A stretch of DNA of 24,204 nucleotides from an uncultured Clostridia bacterium (GCA_947652805.1 CANTEM010000005.1:1-24204); one strand, 5' to 3'. Counted from the stretch's first letter, positions 7,511 through 14,720 are shown. The notes: generated by a model from the letters alone, not told the origin. Made by a program: numbers and translations.

Positions 7511-8008
7511 ATGCAAAACACAAAAATCACAAAGCTTCTGGCACTCAGTCTCGCAGTTTTGATGCTCTTTTCCTTTGTTTCCTGTCAAGGAGGCGGAACA
7601 GGGGACGATCAAAAGGATCCTGTAACTACAGTAGAGGAGAAAAAGGAAACTACGGCGGAAAATACCAGCACTGCGACCGTAAAAATCATCTGCGATGATA
7701 CGGTCACAAAGGACATTTGGGAAAATGCTGAAATTCTTCCGGAGACAAAGTACACCTTTGACGGCGAGGTAGACGCCTTTACGGTTCTGACAGAAATAAC
7801 GAAAGAAAAGGATATCACGCTGGTTCACTCCGACGGGTACGTTACGGGAATCGGCGGTTTGTCTGCCATGGATGCAGGAGAAAGCTCCGGCTGGATGTTT
7901 CAGGTGAATGGGGAGCTGGCTTCCGTAGGCGCCCAGGATTATATCCTCCAGGACGGAGACGCTCTTGTGTGGTTTTACACAGCGGATTATAATACATATT
8001 TCAACTAA
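7511..8008 (+). CDS. DUF4430-domain lipoprotein
   Basis: A 165-residue exported lipoprotein. A signal peptide with basic N-terminus and hydrophobic core (about 8-22) ends in a lipobox-like FVSC, giving lipidated C25. A Gly/Thr/Glu/Lys-rich linker (about 26-55) follows. From about 57 to 164 comes a domain with SGWMFQVNGE (126-135) and DYILQDGDALVWFYT, which matches DUF4430, the transcobalamin-like C-terminal domain found in many Firmicute surface proteins. Such domains may bind small ligands or join modules; the ligand here is unknown. A good ribosome binding site (AAGAAAGGA) precedes the ATG. It lies 57 bases after the DNA glycosylase gene and may be read with it; repeat copy B follows and likely terminates it. 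Confidence 0.85.
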   Translation: MQNTKITKLLALSLAVLMLFSFVSCQGGGTGDDQKDPVTTVEEKKETTAENTSTATVKIICDDTVTKDIWENAEILPETKYTFDGEVDAFTVLTEITKEKDITLVHSDGYVTGIGGLSAMDAGESSGWMFQVNGELASVGAQDYILQDGDALVWFYTADYNTYFN

Positions 8009-8066
8009 GTGAGTAGCCCCCCTGCTGCACAAATATAAAACCTTCCTTGTGGGAATCTCCACCAAT

Positions 8067-8218
8067 CAAAAAGCCCCCTTGTGTAAAGGGGGCTCCCGCG
8101 TAGCGGGTGGGGGATTGTTTCTACGATCATTTCAAATTATCTTTAAATCGGCAGTCTATGCAGACAATCCCTCCGCCGATTGCATCGGCACCTCCCTTTA
8201 CACAAGGGAGGCTTTTTG
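8067..8218. repeat. Hairpin repeat, copy B
   Basis: A clean 152-base copy bounded by CAAAAAGCC and GGCTTTTTG. The left end has hairpin GCCCCCTT/AAGGGGGC, then variable stem CCCGC-GTA-GCGGG (8095-8107) and GGGGGATTGT. The centre has TCATTTCAAATTATC and AAATCGGCAG. The right end has ACAATCCC, variable stem GCCGAT-TGC-ATCGGC (8175-8189), and hairpin CCTCCCTT/AAGGGAGG. T-tracts point outward at both ends, so it should act as a bidirectional terminator. The adjoining 8009-8066 holds only fragments resembling the same family. Confidence 0.85.
8191..8217 (+). terminator. Terminator formed by the right end of repeat copy B
   Basis: The stem CCTCCCTT (8191-8198) with AAGGGAGG (8204-8211) around a 5-base loop is followed by CTTTTT. 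It lies downstream of the lipoprotein gene and just before the tandem promoter at 8260, so it insulates the two units. Confidence 0.7.
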
Positions 8219-8251
8219 TTTGTACAAAGCCTTTTTATGCAGAAAAACCCG

Positions 8252-8294
8252 GTCAACTGTTGACTTGACGGCATAATTCGTGGTATAATATAAT
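8252..8294 (+). promoter_or_regulatory. Overlapping tandem promoters before the ParA/MinD-like gene
   Basis: Two -35 boxes, TTGACT (8260-8265) and TTGACG (8265-8270), lie 5 bases apart. Two TATAAT boxes (8284-8289 and 8289-8294) are also 5 bases apart, so each pair has an 18-base spacer. An inverted repeat GTCAA-CTG-TTGAC (8252-8264) covers the upstream -35 and could be a repressor site. Confidence 0.7.
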
Positions 8295-8338
8295 CCTATA
8301 AGTGGGCTTTGCTGACCAAAGAAACAAGGGGTAGGAAT

Positions 8339-9133
8339 ATGACGGATAATGTGCTGCTTTTTGCTTCCTCCAAAGGAGGCGTGGGAAAAACCACTGTGGC
8401 GCTGGGTCTCTCCCGCGCCCTTGCAAAGCTTGGACAGCGGGTGCTTTTGGCTGATTTTGATTTCAGCAGTCCCTGTCTGGATTTGCTGTGCGGGATGGAA
8501 GATCACGTTCTCTGCACAGCCGCAGATCTGGCAAAGGAGATCTGCACCCCGGGAGACGCGCTCCTTCGCCCCTATGACGAACTGGAACTGTACCTTTTGC
8601 CCGCCTCCCAGGAGGACTGCATGGCAGAGTTGCCGGAGGCAGAGCAAATTACCCGCCTTGCCTGTGCTGTGGAGCAGGCAGCAGAGCAGATCGGTGCTGA
8701 GTATGTGCTTCTGGACACAGGAGCCGGCGTCAGCAAGGGACTTCACGCTGCGGCAAAGACAGCCCGCAGCGCCGTAATTGTTGCCGGGCACACCCCGGCA
8801 AGCATTCGTGCCGCAGGAATGACAGGGCAGCGGATGCTCTCCCACGGCATTACAGAAACGTATCTGGTCATCAATCCCTATGACGTGAAAAGCTGCGCCG
8901 CGAAAAAAAACACCCGGCACAGCATGCTGGAAATTATCGACGGAGCAGGGGTGCCCCTGCTGGGCGTAGTGCCCTATGATTATGCGCTGGTGCTTGCACA
9001 GGAAGGACACGGCAGCGGAGAGCTGTCCGCCGCGGCTTTTCAAAATATTGCCAACCGACTGCGGGGACAGGCTGTGCCTCTGTTTTCCGGTCTGCCAAAA
9101 ATACGTAAGCAAAAACGGATGTTATTTCAATAA
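8339..9133 (+). CDS. ParA/MinD-family ATPase
   Basis: A 264-residue P-loop ATPase of the ParA/MinD group. The deviant Walker A is SKGGVGKTT (11-19) with the signature lysine K12. The switch I/A' motif is seen in LLADFDFSSPCLDLLCG, and the Walker B-like YVLLDTGAG lies near residue 125. MinD-like proteins place cell-division or surface machinery at the membrane. The C-terminus (IRKQKRMLFQ) is basic and hydrophobic but is not clearly a MinD membrane-targeting helix. No minC or minE gene is near, so MinD is not certain. The ATG at 8339 is chosen over an upstream TTG because AAGGGGTAGG precedes it. It is the first gene after a strong tandem promoter and probably heads the run of plus-strand genes to pgsA. 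Confidence 0.85.
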   Translation: MTDNVLLFASSKGGVGKTTVALGLSRALAKLGQRVLLADFDFSSPCLDLLCGMEDHVLCTAADLAKEICTPGDALLRPYDELELYLLPASQEDCMAELPEAEQITRLACAVEQAAEQIGAEYVLLDTGAGVSKGLHAAAKTARSAVIVAGHTPASIRAAGMTGQRMLSHGITETYLVINPYDVKSCAAKKNTRHSMLEIIDGAGVPLLGVVPYDYALVLAQEGHGSGELSAAAFQNIANRLRGQAVPLFSGLPKIRKQKRMLFQ

Positions 9134-9163
9134 AACCCGGTTATAATACTATAAAGGAAAGGC

Positions 9164-9613
9164 ATGGTAAATTGCATTATGGAAATCGCATTGATCGCAG
9201 ATGATACGAAAAAAGAATTGATGACGCAGTTCTGCATTGCGTATTGCGGAATCCTCTCCAAGCACAAGCTGTGCTCCACCAGCATCACAGGCAGATATGT
9301 CGCGGAGGCAACAGGTCTGGATATCGAAAAGCTCCTTCCCGGCAGTCACGGCGGCGTGCAGCAGGTTTGTTCCCGTGTATCCTACAACGAAATCGACGTT
9401 GTGCTGTTTTTCCGTAATTCCGAGTGGGACGCGTCTCCCAAGGAAGAGGAGTACGAGCTTCTGCGCACCTGTGATACACAAAATATCCCTGTAGCAACCA
9501 ACATTGCCACTGCAGAAGTTCTGATCACCGCACTGGATCGGGGCGACCTGGACTGGCGGGAAATTGTCAATCCCAATTCTGATTATAATAAAAAGAAAAC
9601 GAAACGATTTTAA
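9164..9613 (+). CDS. mgsA: Methylglyoxal synthase-family protein with degenerate active site
   Basis: A 149-residue protein aligning without gaps over most of its length to methylglyoxal synthase (from memory of the E. coli enzyme): IALIADD, EATGLDIEKLL, GGVQQV, EIDVVLFF and NIPVATNIATAE are all family landmarks. However, the catalytic positions differ. The His of AHD is D13, the catalytic-base Asp of GGDQQ is V65, the Asp of FFxD is N85, the His of PHDPD falls on P92, and the last Asp of that motif is E95. Normal turnover of dihydroxyacetone phosphate to methylglyoxal therefore looks unlikely. It may be a regulatory or ligand-binding member of the MGS-like fold. The start is set by AAAGGA 5 bases before the ATG. 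It abuts the next gene exactly (TAA then ATG). Confidence 0.75.
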   Translation: MVNCIMEIALIADDTKKELMTQFCIAYCGILSKHKLCSTSITGRYVAEATGLDIEKLLPGSHGGVQQVCSRVSYNEIDVVLFFRNSEWDASPKEEEYELLRTCDTQNIPVATNIATAEVLITALDRGDLDWREIVNPNSDYNKKKTKRF

Positions 9614-10396
9614 ATGGAACCACTGAAAATACTTGCCGTGGGGGATGTTGTCCGCACCTGCGGCGTGGAATATCTCTCCGGCGGCAAGCTGCGCCGCCTG
9701 CGGGATGCTTTGGGCGCAGATCTTGTGATTGTCAACGGAGAAAACTCCTCCCATGACAACGGACTGTCTCCGGACAGCGCCCGTGCCATTTTAGAAGCAG
9801 GCGCAGACGTCATCACCGGCGGCAACCATACTCTGCGCAGAAAGGATATCGCATCCTTTCTGGACGATCACGAAAATGTGCTCCGGCCGGCAAACTATCC
9901 TTCGGACGCACCGGGCTGCGGCTATACGGTTGCAGACTGCCGGGGGCAGCGGGCGCTGGTGATCAGTCTTGCCGGCACCACCTTTATGGAGCCTTTGGAC
10001 AGCCCCTTCAAAACGGCGGACCACATCCTCCGGACAAACGCAGGCAGGTATGATTTTGCCATAGTGGATATCCATGCGGAAGCGACCAGCGAAAAACTGT
10101 GTCTTGCCCGATATCTGGACGGCAGAGCAGCCGTAGTGTTCGGCACCCACACCCATGTACCCACGGCAGATGCAATGGTTCTCCCCGGGGGAACTGGATA
10201 TATTACCGATCTGGGCATGACTGGATCCCAGAATGGGATTCTGGGGGTAAAAACGGAAAATGTGCTGCATAAGTTTCTGAAACGGACGCCGGTGTATTTT
10301 GAACCGGCGGCGGGCAACTGCGCCGCACAGGGGGCGTTGTTTACCGTTGACCCTGCAACCGGCCTGTGTACCGAAGCCGCGCGCATGGATTTTTAA
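9614..10396 (+). CDS. YmdB-like metallophosphoesterase (cyclic nucleotide phosphodiesterase family)
   Basis: A 260-residue calcineurin-like phosphoesterase of the TIGR00282/YmdB family. All metal ligands I know for B. subtilis YmdB have counterparts here: D11 (GDVV), E43 and N44 (NGEN), N71 (GGNH), H154 (DIHAEATSEK), and H179 and H181 (GTHTHVPTAD). The end of the catalytic core, YITDLGMTGSQNGILG, is also conserved. YmdB hydrolyses 2',3'-cyclic nucleotides and cAMP and affects motility versus biofilm choice in Bacillus; the role here is not known. The ATG directly follows the stop codon of the MGS-like gene with no gap, so translation is probably coupled. Length matches the family (about 260-265). 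Confidence 0.9.
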   Translation: MEPLKILAVGDVVRTCGVEYLSGGKLRRLRDALGADLVIVNGENSSHDNGLSPDSARAILEAGADVITGGNHTLRRKDIASFLDDHENVLRPANYPSDAPGCGYTVADCRGQRALVISLAGTTFMEPLDSPFKTADHILRTNAGRYDFAIVDIHAEATSEKLCLARYLDGRAAVVFGTHTHVPTADAMVLPGGTGYITDLGMTGSQNGILGVKTENVLHKFLKRTPVYFEPAAGNCAAQGALFTVDPATGLCTEAARMDF

Positions 10397-10432
10397 GCAG
10401 CAGCATAGTATCAATAGAAAGGTCTGACGCAC

Positions 10433-11737
10433 ATGGATGCAACAAATCTTCAGACGCATATTATGTCCGGCGGGATAGACTGCGCGCTTACCGCCTGCGG
10501 GATACACCCTGCCGGACTGGACGCACAGCGCAGTCGCTGTGGGGATACTGTACAGCGGTTCGCCGATCTGTTCGGGGGGAATCGCTGTATCTCTCTGTTA
10601 TCCGTTGGGGGCAGAACGGAAATCGGCGGCAACCATACCGACCACAATCTGGGACGGGTGATCGCCGCAAGTGTCAATATGGATATTCTGGCAGCCGCCA
10701 GCCCTAGAGAGGACGACTGCATTACCATACACAGCGAAGGCTTTTCCCCGGATACGATCCGGCTTTGTCAGGCAGACGCACCGGATCCTGCCGCGTTCTT
10801 TACCTCAAAAGCAATGATCGCCGGTATGGTGCGGGGATTTATGAACAGAGGCTACCGGGTGGGAGGATTTGACGCATATACAACCTCCTGTGTTCCTCAG
10901 GGCTCCGGACTGTCCTCCTCCGCGGCTTTTTCCGTAATGGTAGGAAATATCCTCAATTATTTGTACAACGGCGGCAGGATAGACAATGCAGAAATTGCGA
11001 AAATCGCCCAATATGCGGAAAACACCTTTTTCGGCAAGCCCTGCGGACTGATGGATCAACTGGCGTGCGCTGTGGGCGGTATCATACATATAGACTTTGC
11101 AGATCCTGCAAAACCGGAAATTCAAAAAATAGACTATGATCTCGCTGGGGCAGGATATACCCTTTGTATCGTAAACACCGGTGGCAGTCACGCAGATCTC
11201 AATGAAGAATATGCGTCCATTCCCCGGGAAATGAAACAGGTGGCGGCGATGTTTGACCGTCCTGTTCTTCGGGGAATTTCGCTGGAGGAGCTTCTCGCCC
11301 GGACGGACGCAGTCCGACAGGCATGTGGAGACAGGGCGCTGCTGCGTGCGATTCATTTCATAAAGGAAAACGAACGGGTGGACCGGCAGGCGCAGGCGCT
11401 CACTGAGGGAAAGATCAGCGACTTTCTGGAGTTGGTTCTGGAAAGCGGCAATTCCAGCTTCCGGTATCTGCAAAACGGATATGCGGTAGGGGATCCTGCC
11501 AGTCAAGGACTGTCTCTGGCGCTGTGTCTTACCGAGGCATATCTTTCCGGGAAAGGCGCCGCATGGCGGCTGCACGGGGGCGGATTTGCAGGAACCATAC
11601 AGGTTTTCGTACCAAGCGGACTTGCGGCCGCATACAAACAATACATAGAAAGCTTTTTCGGCGCTGGAACCTGTCATATGATTTCCATTCGGCAGGCAGG
11701 CGCGTGCTGTATGTATCATGAAAATGCAGAAAAATAA
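10433..11737 (+). CDS. galK: Galactokinase (GHMP kinase), divergent signature
   Basis: A 434-residue sugar kinase expected to convert galactose and ATP to galactose-1-phosphate. The galactokinase signature is GRTEIGGNHTDH (60-71), the GHMP ATP-binding loop is PQGSGLSSSAAF (155-166), the catalytic-base Asp is in GLMDQLACAVGG (D208), and the third GHMP motif is LHGGGFAGTIQVF near the C-terminus. In the signature the usual Glu of GEHTD is replaced by Asn (N67); this Glu contacts the sugar in studied galactokinases. No galT, galE or galactose transporter lies nearby, which is unusual for a dedicated galK and leaves substrate specificity open. A weak AGAAAGG site precedes the start. The last 20 bases overlap the next gene in another frame. 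Confidence 0.88.
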   Translation: MDATNLQTHIMSGGIDCALTACGIHPAGLDAQRSRCGDTVQRFADLFGGNRCISLLSVGGRTEIGGNHTDHNLGRVIAASVNMDILAAASPREDDCITIHSEGFSPDTIRLCQADAPDPAAFFTSKAMIAGMVRGFMNRGYRVGGFDAYTTSCVPQGSGLSSSAAFSVMVGNILNYLYNGGRIDNAEIAKIAQYAENTFFGKPCGLMDQLACAVGGIIHIDFADPAKPEIQKIDYDLAGAGYTLCIVNTGGSHADLNEEYASIPREMKQVAAMFDRPVLRGISLEELLARTDAVRQACGDRALLRAIHFIKENERVDRQAQALTEGKISDFLELVLESGNSSFRYLQNGYAVGDPASQGLSLALCLTEAYLSGKGAAWRLHGGGFAGTIQVFVPSGLAAAYKQYIESFFGAGTCHMISIRQAGACCMYHENAEK

Positions 11738-12059
11738 AAAATCACGGTTTGCCCTATGGATTCTCTTTCATTTTGTATGGATGTACCTGATCTATCAGGG
11801 GAGCATCCATCTGGGCGTATATTTGAAAAGTCCCCTGCCTTATAAAATCTGCACGGTCGTATTTGCTTTGGCGGGGCTGGTACTGTTTTGTATTTACTGG
11901 ATACAAACTCACCCCAAGGAGGGAGCAAAGTCTGTTCCCCCCGATCGGGAAAAGACGCTGCTTGTGTGGCTTTTTCCTATTATCATCATTTTCCTTCTGG
12001 ATTTTCTGGATTTATATGTCCTGCAATATTTCCGGCAGCTTCTGTCCTCTCTGGGCTGA
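11718..12059 (+). CDS. Hypothetical small membrane protein, three predicted helices
   Basis: A 113-residue protein that I do not recognise. After a basic start (MKMQKNKKSR) it has hydrophobic segments at about 11-27, 44-63 and 81-103, separated by short polar loops, with a THPKEGAKSVPPDREK loop between the second and third. It begins inside the last codons of galK (20-base overlap) and lacks a clear ribosome binding site, so it would depend on translational coupling; a second ATG at 11724 is an alternative start. The strongly hydrophobic pattern with basic flanks supports a real gene. It precedes pgsA, another membrane protein, in the same direction. Confidence 0.65.
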   Translation: MKMQKNKKSRFALWILFHFVWMYLIYQGSIHLGVYLKSPLPYKICTVVFALAGLVLFCIYWIQTHPKEGAKSVPPDREKTLLVWLFPIIIIFLLDFLDLYVLQYFRQLLSSLG

Positions 12060-12145
12060 GCTGCTGTACAAAGGTGAGGAGGACTGCGGCGCGCCGCAAA
12101 TACAATCCCTCCGGGCCGGGAGCCAACGCTCCAAACCTCACTTTT

Positions 12146-12727
12146 ATGAAACTCAACCTTCCCAACAAGCTAACATTGATCCGCATTCTTCTGGTGCCGG
12201 TTTTTATGATCGTCACCATTGCGGTGCAGGGCGACACCCTATGCAGAATTCTTGCAGCTGTTTTGTTTATTCTCACATCCCTTACCGATATGCTGGACGG
12301 TAAAATTGCCCGAAAGTATAATCTCATTACCAATTTTGGAAAATTTATGGATCCTCTTGCCGACAAGTTTATGGTGTTCGGTGCCCTTCTCTCCATTCTG
12401 TACCGGTTCGCCGATATCCGTCCCGTATTTTTCTGGGCGGCGGCAATCGTTATGTTCCGGGAACTGGCTGTTACCTCGATCCGTCTTGTGGCATGCGGAC
12501 AGGAAGGACTTGTCATTGCGGCAAGTTGGCTGGGAAAGGTAAAAACAGTCACACAGATTGTATGTATTGTCACTGTTCTGCTGGAGCCTGTGGTTCTGCC
12601 CTTTGCGCCCTTCCGGGACTGGCACATTCTCTCCTACATAACCATTGCAGCAATGATCCTCATGACGGTCTGGTCCGGCGCGGACTATCTCCGCCACTAT
12701 TGGAAGTTTATCACACCAAATGAATAA
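12146..12727 (+). CDS. pgsA: CDP-diacylglycerol-glycerol-3-phosphate 3-phosphatidyltransferase
   Basis: A 193-residue integral membrane enzyme making phosphatidylglycerophosphate from CDP-diacylglycerol and glycerol-3-phosphate, the committed step to phosphatidylglycerol and cardiolipin. The CDP-alcohol phosphotransferase motif is complete: D51-G52-x2-A55-R56-x8-G65-x3-D69-x3-D73, and the protein starts MKLNLPNKLTLIRILLVPVF, typical of PgsA. Several hydrophobic helices follow. The reading frame extends upstream, but the family start is at this ATG. There is no good ribosome binding site right before it; an AGGAGG at 12077-12082 is about 65 bases too far and a GC-rich palindrome (12086-12097) lies between. 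A terminator follows the gene. Confidence 0.92.
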   Translation: MKLNLPNKLTLIRILLVPVFMIVTIAVQGDTLCRILAAVLFILTSLTDMLDGKIARKYNLITNFGKFMDPLADKFMVFGALLSILYRFADIRPVFFWAAAIVMFRELAVTSIRLVACGQEGLVIAASWLGKVKTVTQIVCIVTVLLEPVVLPFAPFRDWHILSYITIAAMILMTVWSGADYLRHYWKFITPNE

Positions 12728-12737
12728 ACCTATGTAA

Positions 12738-12767
12738 AAGGAGCCCGGGAAAACCAAAGGGCTCCTT
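12738..12767. terminator. Bidirectional terminator between pgsA and the Asp-rich protein gene
   Basis: AAGGAGCCC (12738-12746) pairs with GGGCTCCTT (12759-12767). On the plus strand it follows the pgsA stop by 10 bases and a T-rich stretch follows a few bases later. On the minus strand it is followed by TTTT. It therefore serves both convergent genes. Confidence 0.8.
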
Positions 12768-12772
12768 ACCTG

Positions 12773-13276
12773 TTATTTTTTGCGCTTGGGAATGATCGCA
12801 AAGATCAGGGCAATGATGATTACAATAATGATAATCGCAATGATAACGCCCCAAACTCCCATGTTTTCCGCTTCATCCTTCACATCTTCCGCAAGATTGT
12901 CTGTGGTGTCCCCTGCGGAGGTGTCTTTGTCTTTCTTATCAGAGGTGACGTCGTCCTTTTTATCGGATGTAACGTCTGCATCAGATGTGTCCCGGCTGTC
13001 GTCCTTCCCATCGGAGGTGCCGCTGCCGTCGCCAGCATCATGATCCACGTCGTTTCCTACCGTTCCGTTATCCGGATCCAATACGTCGCCGCTGGTGTCT
13101 CCGTCTGCACCGTCGTTGTTTCTTGCCATTCCCCCGTCTCCAGGAAGAACATCGGAAATCGCCGCTTCCTTTACGTTTGCGGCGCCGGCGGTTACAGGCA
13201 GAACCACACATACGGTAATCAGAATCAAAGCTGCAAAAAATACCGATATGGCTTTTCTGTATTTATTCAATTGCAT
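12773..13276 (-). CDS. Exported, Asp-rich, membrane-anchored protein of unknown function
   Basis: A 167-residue protein with three parts. Residues 1-33 form a signal peptide with an AGAA cleavage-like site. About residues 40-140 are a low-complexity extracytoplasmic region very rich in Asp, Gly, Ser, Thr and Lys, including two tandem DVTSDKKD units. About residues 143-163 form one strongly hydrophobic helix made mostly of Ile and Val, ending in a basic KRKK tail. This gives a type I anchor with the acidic region outside. AAGGAG lies 9 bases before the ATG. The acidic repeats could bind calcium or act as a flexible spacer in the cell wall; neither is proven. It has a convergent terminator with pgsA. 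Confidence 0.8.
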   Translation of the reverse strand: MQLNKYRKAISVFFAALILITVCVVLPVTAGAANVKEAAISDVLPGDGGMARNNDGADGDTSGDVLDPDNGTVGNDVDHDAGDGSGTSDGKDDSRDTSDADVTSDKKDDVTSDKKDKDTSAGDTTDNLAEDVKDEAENMGVWGVIIAIIIIVIIIALIFAIIPKRKK

Positions 13277-13405
13277 TTGTGCATTCTCCTTATTATATAA
13301 TTATAGATTTTTGCACAGTGATAGTATTTCCCCCTTTGTGCCGGTCTATGTGCCAGCTCGGCAGAAGTTTTTATGCATTTATGTAAAATTTGCAAATACT
13401 TTATC

Positions 13406-13480
13406 AGCCTCCCTTTACACAAGGGAACCTTTGAAAGACCTCCCTATGGAGCCACGCAGTGGATCCTCACAAGGGGGCCT
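13406..13480. repeat. Hairpin repeat, fragment copy D
   Basis: A shortened member of the repeat family in the 242-base gap between divergent genes (13277-13518). It has AGCCTCCCTTTACACAAGGGA at its left, then a variant module TATGGAGCCAC-GCA-GTGGATCC with a CCAC/GTGG stem (13452-13462), and AAGGGGGCC at its right. The central block and the GATTGT arms are missing. Neither end has a T-tract. The rest of the gap (13277-13405) is AT-rich, with no convincing promoter. Confidence 0.65.
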
Positions 13481-13518
13481 TATAAAACATGTGCAATATT
13501 ATCGAAAGGCGGTACAGC

Positions 13519-13854
13519 ATGGACAGCAAACGATTTCAAAAAAAGGACAGCGGATTTACCTGCGGGCACTGCGGCGCACAGGTGGAACCGCTGGGATTTA
13601 CCTCCCGCAACCACTGCCCCTTTTGTCTGTGGAGCCGCCATTTGGACGAGCTTCCCGGAGACCGCGCCAGTGAGTGCGGCGGGCTGATGGAACCGGTGTC
13701 CGCCCAGCCGGATCCGAAAAAAGGATATATCATCCACCACCGATGCACCGTCTGCGGCGCCCTTCGCCGCAATCGGGCAGCATACGGCGCCGGCGTAAAA
13801 GTCCAGCCGGATGATCTGATGAAAATTATTGCCCTCACTGGCAGACACGACTGA
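13519..13854 (+). CDS. RNHCP-domain zinc-ribbon-like protein
   Basis: A 111-residue protein of the RNHCP family, named for the RNHCPFC motif present here at residues 30-36. Cysteine pairs at C15xxC18, C33xxC36 and C76xxC79 suggest zinc binding. The family is widespread in bacteria and has no assigned biochemical role that I know. The ATG at 13519 is preferred over an upstream ATG at 13489 because AAAGGCGG lies 7 bases before it and the family starts near this position. It precedes rsmG by 15 bases on the same strand, so the two are likely co-transcribed; any involvement with ribosomes is only suggested by that neighbour. Confidence 0.88.
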   Translation: MDSKRFQKKDSGFTCGHCGAQVEPLGFTSRNHCPFCLWSRHLDELPGDRASECGGLMEPVSAQPDPKKGYIIHHRCTVCGALRRNRAAYGAGVKVQPDDLMKIIALTGRHD

Positions 13855-13869
13855 GGATAGGAAACTTAT

Positions 13870-14604
13870 ATGGTATACGAAAAAGAAAAATTTATCGCAG
13901 AATATCAAAAAATGGCGGAGGACGCAGGACTGGACTGCTTCTGTGATCCTGTCATCGGCGAACGGCTTCATATCATCGCGGCAAATCTGGACGAATGCAG
14001 CAAGCGGTTCAACCTGACTGCGATTACCGAACCCAGAGAAGTTCTTGCCAAACATTTTATCGACAGTTTGTTTACTGCAAAGGAGGCAGCCTCCCATTCC
14101 CCGGGAAATCTGCTGGATGTGGGAAGCGGTGCAGGCTTTCCCTCTCTCCCAATCGCCGCCGCTCTGCCGGGTGTCCATGTCACTGCACTGGACAGCACCA
14201 ATAAAAAAATCACCTATATCAGGGACACCGCGGAAAAATGCGGCCTTGCATCCTTTGACGCAATCTGCACCCGAGCGGAAGAAGCCGGACGGGGGGAAAT
14301 GCGGGAGCAGTTTGATATTGTCACCGCCCGGGCAGTAGCAAGACTGCCCGTACTTTTGGAACTGTGTACGCCTTTTCTTCGGGTCGGCGGACATTTTATC
14401 GCTATGAAGGGCAGCGCCGCCCGGGAGGAAGCAGAGGAGGCACGCAACGCCGCGTCCCTTTTATCCTGCGAACGAATCCGTATTACGCCATATTTCCTGC
14501 CCGGACTAGAAGATCAGCGATTTTTACTGATTTACAGAAAAAATTCTCCCACTTCATCTACATATCCCCGCAACGCGGCACGGATTGCAAAAAAATCACT
14601 TTGA
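13870..14604 (+). CDS. rsmG: 16S rRNA (guanine527-N7)-methyltransferase RsmG
   Basis: A 244-residue SAM-dependent enzyme that methylates N7 of G527 in 16S rRNA. Family landmarks are FNLTAIT (47-53), KHFIDSL (61-67), the SAM-binding loop LLDVGSGAGFPSLPIA (81-96), and LDSTNKKITYI (107-117). ARAVARLPVLLELCTPFL follows later, where the conserved Arg of the GidB family sits. Length fits the family (about 240). AGGATAGGAA lies upstream of the ATG. The gene is followed by a terminator and then a Noc/ParB gene, the order rsmG-noc seen near the replication origin of Bacillus and relatives; that hints that this part of the window is near oriC. Confidence 0.95.
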   Translation: MVYEKEKFIAEYQKMAEDAGLDCFCDPVIGERLHIIAANLDECSKRFNLTAITEPREVLAKHFIDSLFTAKEAASHSPGNLLDVGSGAGFPSLPIAAALPGVHVTALDSTNKKITYIRDTAEKCGLASFDAICTRAEEAGRGEMREQFDIVTARAVARLPVLLELCTPFLRVGGHFIAMKGSAAREEAEEARNAASLLSCERIRITPYFLPGLEDQRFLLIYRKNSPTSSTYPRNAARIAKKSL

Positions 14605-14611
14605 CCGTCAT

Positions 14612-14637
14612 TCCCCCACAGTAGTGGGGGATTTTTT
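14612..14637 (+). terminator. Terminator after rsmG
   Basis: TCCCCCAC (14612-14619) pairs with GTGGGGGA (14624-14631) around AGTA, followed by six T residues. It separates rsmG from the Noc/ParB-family gene, which therefore should have its own promoter. Confidence 0.9.
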
Positions 14638-14720
14638 CCACAGGCATACAAAAACAAATTTTATATGCGCCCCTATTTTTCCTTTATATTTTATCCTGCC
14701 GTGCTATTCTATATACAGAA

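Noticed and set aside
8198..9112. Minus-strand open frame of 304 codons opposite the ParA/MinD-like gene
   Set aside because: Runs from that gene into repeat copy B; it is an antisense artefact.
9142..9147. TATAAT just before the MGS-like gene
   Set aside because: No -35 box at a suitable distance and only 16 bases to the start codon; probably chance within the operon.
10805..11719. Minus-strand open frame of 304 codons opposite galK
   Set aside because: Shadow of galK; no start signals and low-quality protein composition.
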